This document shows, piece after piece, positions 1 through 6,183 of a stretch of DNA of 7,857 bases. A program made the translations under genes and the position numbers. The notes under the pieces were generated by a model. It was given only the letters and a program-made list of their open reading frames with translations, ran no database searches and had not been told where the DNA came from. This DNA comes from CAZJWR01 sp964549765 (GTDB lineage Bacteria > Zixibacteria > MSB-5A5 > GN15 > JAAZOE01): assembly GCA_964549765.1 (NCBI GenBank), contig CAZJWR010000105.1, positions 1 to 7,857 on the forward strand, read 5' to 3'. The first letter of the stretch is position 1. Every line of letters begins with the position of its first letter.

Positions 1-2286
1 GGTCATGGTAATCGTAAAGGTGATCCGGTGACCGTCGGGAACATCAGGGGAGACGTCGAATGCGAAGGCATCGGCTATGTAGGCAAGCCCGTTTTCGCCG
101 GGAATGTCCCCGAACGTTTCGCTGTCATCGGTCAGAGTTAGATAGGGATCGGTGGTGGCAATGACGGCGTCCACGCCGTAGGCGGTATCGGGCCCGACAT
201 TTTTAAGCCGCATGCCCAGCACCACGTTTTCGCCATAGTCGATTTCGCCGTTGCCGTTGCCGCCCGTCATATCATCGATAATATCACCGTCATGTACGAT
301 ATATGGTCCGCTGGGAGCGATGACCGGAATCTTGACGATATACGGTGCATGATTGAAGGCCGTTATCGTCAGGGTAAGATCCTGGCCGACCGGAAGATCG
401 CCCGCGAGCGTGATTGCGGACGTCCCCGAACCATCGGTATACCCCTTGCCGTACTCGACGCCGTCGGCATACAGTGCGCACAGCGCATCCGGAATACCGG
501 CGACCTGAATATTGATTTCGGTTGTTCCGAAGATGATGGCATTATCATGAGTGACCGTCATCGGCGCCGGCGTATCCGTCCAGACCATCACGGAGGGATC
601 GCCGAAAATCGTCCAGGCATTGTATTCCGTGACGCCGTCGCTGCCGTTGATGTCGATCATTTTGCAGGCCCCGTTGAAGCACAAACCGCCGTAAGTGACT
701 TTTTCCATGGCGCATAGCACGTCGACGACTTCGTCCTGACAATCCATCGGCGGCGACCATGATTGGCTGATCAGCGAACCGTAAAACGCGATCGCTCCCG
801 TCGGCTCCCCGGCGTTCGACGCCCGCAGCCAGGATTCCGCAAAACAAGTGTAGGAATCGAATTCGCCGTTGTTACAGGCGACGCTGATGATGAAGGGAAG
901 CATGTTATGATTGGTGAGCGCGGCCACGTTGCCGTTGCTGAATCCGGTCGTGCCCCAGCTGGTTGGACTGCCGTGCCCGGTATAGTTGACGATGCTGCGT
1001 CCTTCGTTAATCGACGCGGCCACGTCCGCCGCGGTGGCGCCGAGATTCTCATATAATTGATCCACCTGGGTGTAGGTAAAATTCAGCAGGTCGGCGCGGA
1101 TGAGGTCCTCATGCTCCCAGTCATGTTCACCGCTCTGGCCGGTGCCGGGGTCATTGGAACCGATGCCGACTCCCATATGAAACCAGCCGCCCGGCACGGG
1201 ATCGGATTCGTACGTAATCGTCCGCTGCACCTGCGTCTGAACCTGAGCCTCGGTTTCGGCCGAAAAACGCCCGATGAGAATGTCAGGATAATCGTCAGCC
1301 CCGGCGACCTTGGCGTAAACCGGATCGGAATTGCCGCTGCCGATTGGTTTGTTCACTTGGGCGTTGTCGCCTACCAGCAGAACAAACGCCAGGTCGGTCG
1401 AATCGGCGTCGTAGAAATTTTGAATATAATTATCGATGGCGGTGCCATTGTTGCCGATGTCCGAGACGTCCACCATCCACGTTTTGATTCCTTTTTGCTC
1501 TTTCCATTCGACAAACGGCTCCATGGCCGTCCGGAAAGCATCATAAGTGATAATCAGCATATCGCCCCGCTCGACGACCGGAGCGTATTTATCCCGCTGA
1601 AAATCATAGTTGATAAATCGTCTTTTGTAGATAAGGTCGAAATCGGGATCCAGCGTCTGCGCCCGCTTGCTGGTGGCCAGGACGTTTATCTCTCCCGGCC
1701 CGACGTTGTCGACCTCAACCGTGACCGACGTATAGATGCGCAAGGTCTGGGTCGCCGGATTGTATTGAAAAGCATTGAACTCGATCACCGTGCCGCGATA
1801 ATCGCGGAGGATGTATGGTTCGCGGATATCCGCGATCCGTCCCGGATACCAGGCGTCCTCGCCGTATACCTCCCCAAAGGTATAGGGGACGTCCGCGGGA
1901 TTAACCGTACGCAGGAGGTTGCCCTTGGACGGCGCTATCGGGGTGTTGGGATAATCGACATATTTGGTATCGACGATTTTGATGTCCATTCGGGCGTCGT
2001 CGGGAATGATAATGCTGCGGCAGACACGCGGCAAGGCCGGTTCTCCTTCGTTGAGAAGCACGCCCTCCGTGCCCAGGGACAGGGTATAATAGGTTTCATT
2101 ATTGATGGTAACTGCATTTCGGGAAAACGCCCCCACGTCGAATTGAATTATGGTTCTAAGATCATCCGATTTCCGGACGGTTACGGCGACGTCCTGTGTC
2201 GTCCCGCCCAGGTCGATCTGCTCCGCGAAACCGGCCGATACGCATAACAAAACAGCTGCAAAGATAAGCGTGAGCTTTTTATACAT
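1..2286 (-). CDS. Gingipain-like secreted cysteine protease (peptidase family C25), C-terminus cut off by window edge
   Basis: This is a secreted endopeptidase of the caspase-like clan; 762 codons are visible and the frame is open to base 1, so the C-terminus is missing. Residues 1-21 form a Sec signal peptide (MYKK, hydrophobic core, cleavage likely after GFA). Residues ~22-235 match a C25 propeptide region. Residues ~240-570 are the catalytic domain: His438 lies in NYTGHGS and Cys471 in SVACNNGEF, 33 apart as in RgpB (His211/Cys244). Asp379 sits 59 before the His, like RgpB Glu152, and Asp389 aligns with the RgpB S1-pocket Asp163. The segments SDPVYAK, IGRFSAE, CFAESWLRA and FGDPSVMVW are also family-typical. 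Residues ~571-655 resemble the gingipain Ig-like domain. Residues ~657-762 (NGEIDYGENV, LKNVG) resemble a CARDB/NEW3-type module. The ATG at 2284-2286 has a strong Shine-Dalgarno sequence. No sorting signal is visible; a type IX tail may lie beyond the edge. Family assignment is very secure; substrate is unknown. Confidence 0.95.
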   Translation of the reverse strand, partial: MYKKLTLIFAAVLLCVSAGFAEQIDLGGTTQDVAVTVRKSDDLRTIIQFDVGAFSRNAVTINNETYYTLSLGTEGVLLNEGEPALPRVCRSIIIPDDARMDIKIVDTKYVDYPNTPIAPSKGNLLRTVNPADVPYTFGEVYGEDAWYPGRIADIREPYILRDYRGTVIEFNAFQYNPATQTLRIYTSVTVEVDNVGPGEINVLATSKRAQTLDPDFDLIYKRRFINYDFQRDKYAPVVERGDMLIITYDAFRTAMEPFVEWKEQKGIKTWMVDVSDIGNNGTAIDNYIQNFYDADSTDLAFVLLVGDNAQVNKPIGSGNSDPVYAKVAGADDYPDILIGRFSAETEAQVQTQVQRTITYESDPVPGGWFHMGVGIGSNDPGTGQSGEHDWEHEDLIRADLLNFTYTQVDQLYENLGATAADVAASINEGRSIVNYTGHGSPTSWGTTGFSNGNVAALTNHNMLPFIISVACNNGEFDSYTCFAESWLRASNAGEPTGAIAFYGSLISQSWSPPMDCQDEVVDVLCAMEKVTYGGLCFNGACKMIDINGSDGVTEYNAWTIFGDPSVMVWTDTPAPMTVTHDNAIIFGTTEINIQVAGIPDALCALYADGVEYGKGYTDGSGTSAITLAGDLPVGQDLTLTITAFNHAPYIVKIPVIAPSGPYIVHDGDIIDDMTGGNGNGEIDYGENVVLGMRLKNVGPDTAYGVDAVIATTDPYLTLTDDSETFGDIPGENGLAYIADAFAFDVSPDVPDGHRITFTITMT

Positions 2287-2291
2287 AGATT

Positions 2292-2297
2292 CCTCCT
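2292..2297 (-). promoter_or_regulatory. Ribosome binding site of the C25 protease
   Basis: AGGAGG on the minus strand lies 5 bases before the ATG at 2286. This full anti-Shine-Dalgarno match fixes the start of the protease and its signal peptide. Confidence 0.85.
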
Positions 2298-2371
2298 AAG
2301 GCGCGGTAAGATACGGCGGCAATCCTGTTATAATAAGCCATGTCTGCAGATGAACGCATCTCAACTATTGA

Positions 2372-2399
2372 AATATAGCAGGTTGTTGAAATTGAGCAA
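2372..2399 (-). promoter_or_regulatory. Possible promoter of the C25 protease
   Basis: In the 174-base gap between the upstream lipoprotein gene and the protease, the minus strand reads TTGCTC (2399-2394), a 16-base spacer, then TATATT (2377-2372). It sits in an AT-rich stretch (about 2365-2450) that stands out from the GC-rich surroundings. The leader to the ATG would be roughly 80 bases. The match is moderate, and promoter consensus in this lineage is unknown. I see no convincing terminator for the upstream gene in this gap, so read-through from the lipoprotein gene is also possible. Confidence 0.3.
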
Positions 2400-2460
2400 G
2401 CAAAAATCTTATTATTAAGCATTACTTTTTTGTGAAGTATTTGTTGCTTGGGACCAGAGT

Positions 2461-3495
2461 TTACCGATGGACGCGCTGAGAATACCAGATATCGGCGTCG
2501 AATGTCCCGGCGGTGTCGGCCAAGACATGCACGAAATACAAATATTCGCCGTCGGCCGTCAGCGAAGGCTCGCCGACCACGCCCTGGATCACCAACTCCG
2601 GGGACGTCCAGGCGTCGCCGTTGCGCACCGACCGGTAGATCGCCGCGCCGATGAAAATATTCCGGTCGGAAACGAAATACATGGTATCGCCGTCGGGAGT
2701 AAATGTCGGCTGGAGATCATTGCCGGCGGAATTTATCGGAAAATCCAGATGCTCCGGCGTATTCCAGACACCGCCGTTCAAAACCGACCGGTAGATGTCG
2801 GCGCCGCCGATTCCGCCCGGCCGCAACGACGTAAAATACAGCGTCGAATCGTCGGGGTAAAGGCCGTGCTCGCCGTCGGGATATTCCGAATTGACCGGCG
2901 GGCCGAGGTTGACGCCCGGCCCCGGTTCGCCGTCGACTATATCCGCGACATATATATCGATATAATCGTCGGTCGGCGGATTTTGCTGATAGCCGGTGTT
3001 TTGCGGCCGGTTGGAATGAAAATAAACCTTGCTGCCGTCGGACGTGAAACTCAGTTCACCGTCGAATGAATACGCCGTCCCCTTGGCCAGATCGTAATAC
3101 TCCGGCTGACCGAATTCACCCGGCCCGCCGATCCGCTGCGCCCGATAGGTGTTGTTTATGGGGGCCAGAATCTGTTCCGGGGTCATATTTTCAAACAGGT
3201 CCTGCGTGAACATGAAATAGAGATACTGCCCGTCGCGGGAAATTTCGATGGCGTCTTCGGGGCAGGGCGTATTGATCGGATCACCCAGCCGGATTGGCGC
3301 GCCCCAATCGGCAACAGCCGAGGCGGGGGTATGAGCGTCGATGCGGGTATGGGGCGGTTTGGTACAGACCGGAAGCGGATCGGCCGGGGTCGGGTTTTCA
3401 GTCTTATCGTCCCCGCAGGAAACCAGCAGCCCGACCGCAAAAGCGGCGGCGAACACGATTCCAAATGTCGCAATGAGTCTGCACCAGGCGCGCAT
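2461..3495 (-). CDS. PD40/TolB-type beta-propeller lipoprotein
   Basis: This is a 344-residue lipoprotein, probably anchored in the outer membrane (Gly, not Asp, at +2). The start MRAWCRLIATF leads into a hydrophobic stretch and a lipobox LVSC, with the lipidated Cys at residue 27. A GDDKTENPTP linker follows. The rest carries at least five PD40/WD40-like strands: ISRDGQYLYF (~85), FTSDGSKVYF (~150), YPDDSTLYF (~213), FTPDGDTMYF (~265) and LTADGEYLYF (~311). Several are followed by ADIYRS-type ends, as in TolB-like and OmpA-associated propellers, so it probably folds as a periplasmic or surface propeller. An in-frame ATG at 3528 would add 11 residues. I prefer 3495 because it gives a compact signal peptide, has a purine-rich GGGGGGA upstream, and leaves a normal leader after the extended -10 at 3543-3551. 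The protease gene lies 174 bases downstream on the same strand. Ligand or partner is unknown. Confidence 0.88.
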   Translation of the reverse strand: MRAWCRLIATFGIVFAAAFAVGLLVSCGDDKTENPTPADPLPVCTKPPHTRIDAHTPASAVADWGAPIRLGDPINTPCPEDAIEISRDGQYLYFMFTQDLFENMTPEQILAPINNTYRAQRIGGPGEFGQPEYYDLAKGTAYSFDGELSFTSDGSKVYFHSNRPQNTGYQQNPPTDDYIDIYVADIVDGEPGPGVNLGPPVNSEYPDGEHGLYPDDSTLYFTSLRPGGIGGADIYRSVLNGGVWNTPEHLDFPINSAGNDLQPTFTPDGDTMYFVSDRNIFIGAAIYRSVRNGDAWTSPELVIQGVVGEPSLTADGEYLYFVHVLADTAGTFDADIWYSQRVHR

Positions 3496-3542
3496 ATCCG
3501 ATTCCCCCCGGTTATAATCGGTGGTCATTTGTTTCCGGCTCT

Positions 3543-3551
3543 ATTATATCA
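3543..3551 (-). promoter_or_regulatory. Extended -10 promoter of the PD40 lipoprotein gene
   Basis: The minus strand reads TGATATAAT (3551 to 3543), a perfect -10 hexamer with the TGn extension. No good -35 lies 16-18 bases upstream, which is normal for extended -10 promoters. Transcription should begin near 3536. That would leave only ~8 bases before the ATG at 3528 but ~41 before the ATG at 3495. Confidence 0.55.
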
Positions 3552-3650
3552 TGTTAAATCCGTCCACCGGTCCTGTCCACTACAAATTGCCGGCGGCGCG
3601 CATATTTTCCGCATCCCTAATACGCCGGACAGGCAATATCCCCTAAGCGG

Positions 3651-3679
3651 TTGACAAGTACGTAACGTATTATTATTAT
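3651..3679 (+). promoter_or_regulatory. Near-consensus sigma-70-type promoter of the kinase gene
   Basis: TTGACA (3651-3656) is a perfect -35. An exact 17-base spacer leads to TATTAT (3674-3679), one mismatch from the consensus -10. Transcription should start near 3686, giving a leader of about 50 bases to the kinase ATG at 3735. It fires divergently from the lipoprotein promoter about 100 bases to the left. Confidence 0.7.
3659..3669. promoter_or_regulatory. Candidate operator palindrome in the kinase promoter spacer
   Basis: TACGT-A-ACGTA is a perfect 5-1-5 inverted repeat lying between the -35 and -10 of the kinase promoter. A dimeric regulator bound here would block RNA polymerase. A 5-1-5 palindrome is expected by chance several times in a window this size, so only its position makes it notable. 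Confidence 0.35.
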
Positions 3680-3734
3680 GCCTGCGCCCGTACGGATTCG
3701 CGGGTGTTGAAACCAGTTAAGATGGAAATATCGC

Positions 3735-5918
3735 ATGACAATACGCGACGGCGATGGGGAGATTACGCATCCGTTCGACGACATCAATCCCGGCACGGAA
3801 ATCTACCAATACGAAATCCGGGAACTGATCGGAGCCGGCGGTATGGGCGTGGTCTATCAGGCGCGGGATAAACAGCTCGACCGAGAAGTGGCGCTCAAAT
3901 TTCTGGCGCGGCAATTGTGCCTTGATCCCGAATGCCGGGAACGATTCAAGGGCGAGGCGCAGGCGGCGGCTCAACTCAATCATCCCAATATTATCGTTAT
4001 CCACGAGGTCAACGAATACGAGGGCCGGCCGTATTTCGCCATGGAATTCGTCGACGGGACTTCCCTCCAGAAATACATCGCGAAACGACGGTTGTCGATC
4101 GAGGAAATCCTCGAAATCGCCATCCAGGTCAGCGACGGGCTGGCCGAGGCCCACAACCGGGGAATTACCCACGGCGATATCAAACCGTCGAACATTCTCA
4201 TGAACACCCGCGGCCGGGCCAAGATCGTTGACTTCGGCCTGGCGGCCGTCCTCGCGGCCCAGGGCGGGCAGAAAACGACGGATATCTACGGCACCGCCGG
4301 CTATATGTCGCCGGAGCAGATTCAGGGCGCATCTGTCGATACCCGATCCGATCTTTTTTCGTTCGGCGTCGTGCTGTACGAGATCATCACCGGCAAAGCG
4401 CCGTTCATGCGCGATACGCTCGGCGATACGTTGCGGGCGACACGCGATACCGAGCCGATCCCCATGGCCGAATATTCGTCGGTGGTTCCGCTGGAATTGC
4501 AGCAAATCGTCAGAAGACTGATGAGTAAGGATAAAGACCAGCGCTACCAGCACGCTGACGATTTGCGGAGCGAGTTGCGGTATACGCTGGAGGCGGTGGT
4601 CTCGGGACGCGTGCGATACCCGGGGCAGGAGGCGCGTCTTCGGTCGATGGCCGTCCTGCCGTTTATCAATCTCAGCGCCGACAAGGAGCAGGATTATTTT
4701 TGTGACGGCATGGCCGAGGAAATCACCAACGCTTTGGCAAAAATCAAAGGCCTGCGGGTGGCGGCGCGGACGTCGGCTTTTGCCTTTAAAAATGTGGATG
4801 AGGACGTGCGCCGGATCGGCCAGAAATTGCACGTTGATTCTCTGCTTGAAGGGAGCGTCCGGCGAGCCGGAGACCGTCTGCGGGTGACGGTGCAACTGAC
4901 CGACGTCGCCACCGGCTATCATCTCTGGTCGGAACGGTTCGACCGCGAGATGGAGGATGTGTTCGCCATTCAGGACGAAATCGCCGAAAACGTCGTCCGC
5001 GCCATGCAGGTGATTCTCAGCGACGAGGGCAAGCAGCCGGTTTCGCGAACGCAGACGTCCGATACTCAGGCCTACGATTATTATCTGCGCGGGCGGCGGT
5101 TTTTTCATCAGGGACGGCGCAAAAGCCTGCAGTACGCTCTCGAGATGTTCCAGCGGGCCATCGCCATCGATCCGCTCTATTCGCTGGCGTTTGTCGGCAT
5201 CGCCGAATGCTGCGGGATGCTGATCCATTTTTACGGCGAATCCCGCGATATCCATCATGACACCGCCGATAAGGCCAGCCGCCGGGCGTTGGAACTCGAT
5301 CCGGGCCTGCCGCAGGCGCATGCCGCGCGCGGGCTGGTCCTTTGGGTCATGGATCGGTTCGACGAGGCCGCGGCCGAATTCGAAAGAGCATTGCAGCTCG
5401 ATCCCAATCAACCTCGCGCGTCCTATTATTTTGCCCGAGCCTGTTTCCAGCGAGGCGATTTCGAACGGGCGGCGCGTCTGTTCGAGGATTCGTGCCGGGG
5501 ACAGGAAAATTACGAAGCCCGCTATTTTGCCGCACAGACGTATTCTGCCTTGAGCAAAACCGAAGAGGCGCTGGTGGCGTATCGTTTGGCGCTTCGCGAA
5601 ATCGAACGTCATGTCGAGCTTAATCCGGACGATGCCGGCGCCTATACCATGGGCGCGGTCAGCCTGATCCGCGTCGGCGAACGCAAGGCAGGGCTGGAAT
5701 GGGCATCGCGGGCGCTGGAGATCGATCCCGGCGACGCCCGCATCCAGTACAACGTCGCCTGCCTGTTTGCTCTGGAAGGGGAGACCGGCAAGGCGATTGA
5801 ATGCCTCGAAGCCGCCGTCAAGGCCGGGTTTGCGCATCGCGAATGGGTCGAAAAGGACCCCGACTTGGATTCCCTGCGCGACGATCCCCGTTTCAAAGCC
5901 CTCAAATGGCGGGAATAG
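3735..5918 (+). CDS. Ser/Thr protein kinase fused to a FlgO/TolB-like domain and TPR repeats (non-RD kinase)
   Basis: This 727-residue protein is predicted cytosolic, with no signal peptide or membrane segment. Residues ~25-285 are a Hanks-type kinase: glycine loop GAGGMG (33-38), ATP-binding Lys55 in VALK, helix-C Glu74, catalytic loop HGDIKPSN (146-153) with Asp148, Lys150 and Asn153, DFG (166-168), activation-segment threonines 181, 182 and 187, GTAGYMSPE (186-194), and Asp206. The Arg of HRD is replaced by Gly147, so it is a non-RD kinase; all other catalytic residues are present. Residues ~303-430 (SMAVLPFINLS, GMAEEITNAL, GSVRRAGDRLRV, LWSERFDRE) match the FlgO/TolB-N-like domain often found beside kinase, CadC-like or cyclase domains. 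Residues ~445-700 hold several TPR units with DP turns (AIAIDP, ALELDPGLP, ALQLDPNQP, ALEIDPGD). The ATG at 3735 has only a weak GGA upstream. The gene is transcribed divergently from the PD40 lipoprotein and probably ends at the hairpin at 5974. Phosphorylation targets are unknown. Confidence 0.95.
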   Translation: MTIRDGDGEITHPFDDINPGTEIYQYEIRELIGAGGMGVVYQARDKQLDREVALKFLARQLCLDPECRERFKGEAQAAAQLNHPNIIVIHEVNEYEGRPYFAMEFVDGTSLQKYIAKRRLSIEEILEIAIQVSDGLAEAHNRGITHGDIKPSNILMNTRGRAKIVDFGLAAVLAAQGGQKTTDIYGTAGYMSPEQIQGASVDTRSDLFSFGVVLYEIITGKAPFMRDTLGDTLRATRDTEPIPMAEYSSVVPLELQQIVRRLMSKDKDQRYQHADDLRSELRYTLEAVVSGRVRYPGQEARLRSMAVLPFINLSADKEQDYFCDGMAEEITNALAKIKGLRVAARTSAFAFKNVDEDVRRIGQKLHVDSLLEGSVRRAGDRLRVTVQLTDVATGYHLWSERFDREMEDVFAIQDEIAENVVRAMQVILSDEGKQPVSRTQTSDTQAYDYYLRGRRFFHQGRRKSLQYALEMFQRAIAIDPLYSLAFVGIAECCGMLIHFYGESRDIHHDTADKASRRALELDPGLPQAHAARGLVLWVMDRFDEAAAEFERALQLDPNQPRASYYFARACFQRGDFERAARLFEDSCRGQENYEARYFAAQTYSALSKTEEALVAYRLALREIERHVELNPDDAGAYTMGAVSLIRVGERKAGLEWASRALEIDPGDARIQYNVACLFALEGETGKAIECLEAAVKAGFAHREWVEKDPDLDSLRDDPRFKALKWRE

Positions 5919-5973
5919 GCCTCAATCGAACATCCCCCAATAGTCGCTCCGAAATGAATGGACTCGGTACCTC

Positions 5974-5995
5974 ACCCGGCGGCCGGGTCTATTTT
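5974..5995 (+). terminator. Rho-independent terminator candidate after the kinase gene
   Basis: ACCCGG (5974-5979), loop CGG, CCGGGT (5983-5988) form a 6-base-pair GC-rich stem, followed by CTATTTT. It lies about 55 bases after the kinase stop codon. The stem is short and the T-run interrupted, so its strength is uncertain. Confidence 0.5.
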
Positions 5996-6020
5996 GATCA
6001 CGCTGCTTTACTCAATAAGC

Positions 6021-6075
6021 AAATCCGGTGATTTTTGACCATGAGTCGCTTCCCGTCCCATGAGGTTCCGGATTT
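6021..6075. repeat. Inverted repeat with internal direct repeat upstream of the propeller lipoprotein
   Basis: AAATCCGG (6021-6028) and CCGGATTT (6068-6075) are perfect 8-base inverted arms separated by 39 bases. Between them CCATGAG occurs twice in direct orientation (6039-6045 and 6058-6064, 19 bases apart). The block sits just upstream of the possible -10 at 6104, so it could be a regulator-binding region. Function is not established. Confidence 0.3.
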
Positions 6076-6103
6076 ACGATTTTTGTTGCGTTCATGGATA
6101 AGA

Positions 6104-6109
6104 TATACT
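6104..6109 (+). promoter_or_regulatory. Possible -10 element of the propeller lipoprotein gene
   Basis: TATACT is one mismatch from consensus, about 75 bases before the chosen ATG at 6184. The -35 is poor: TTTTGT at 17 bases, or TTGTTG at 15. The surrounding 6070-6150 stretch is AT-rich relative to the genes, as expected for a promoter region. Confidence 0.3.
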
Positions 6110-6172
6110 ATTTTACAATTCGCATAAGTGTTTTTCGGACAAATTGCTCTTGTTTCGGTGCATCTTGCGCTG

Positions 6173-6178
6173 GGAGGA
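6173..6178 (+). promoter_or_regulatory. Ribosome binding site deciding the start of the propeller lipoprotein
   Basis: GGAGGA lies 5 bases before the ATG at 6184. The earlier in-frame ATG at 6094 has no such site, precedes the likely transcription start, and would bury the signal peptide 30 residues inside the protein. Confidence 0.8.
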
Positions 6179-6183
6179 TTCTC

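Noticed and set aside
1057..2247. A 396-codon plus-strand open frame over the protease gene
   Set aside because: The minus strand of the same region encodes a convincing C25 protease with catalytic motifs. The plus-strand product has no domain or signal and no ribosome binding site.
2467..3069. A 200-codon plus-strand open frame over the PD40 lipoprotein gene
   Set aside because: It is a shadow of the PD40 repeat gene on the minus strand, with no independent evidence.
3572..3633. Inverted 7-mers CCTGTCC / GGACAGG in the divergent region
   Set aside because: The arms are short and 48 bases apart, do not extend, and are not positioned on either promoter; chance is sufficient.
3717..5837. A 706-codon open frame antisense to the kinase gene
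   Set aside because: It lies fully opposite a gene with clear kinase, FlgO/TolB-like and TPR domains. Its translation has no recognisable domain and is rich in Arg, Asp, Gln and His as expected for a complement of GC-biased codons. Long antisense frames are common in GC-rich genes.
6094..6183. Longer N-terminus for the propeller lipoprotein from the ATG at 6094
   Set aside because: There is no ribosome binding site, it would start upstream of the likely promoter -10, and it would bury the lipoprotein signal 30 residues inside the protein.
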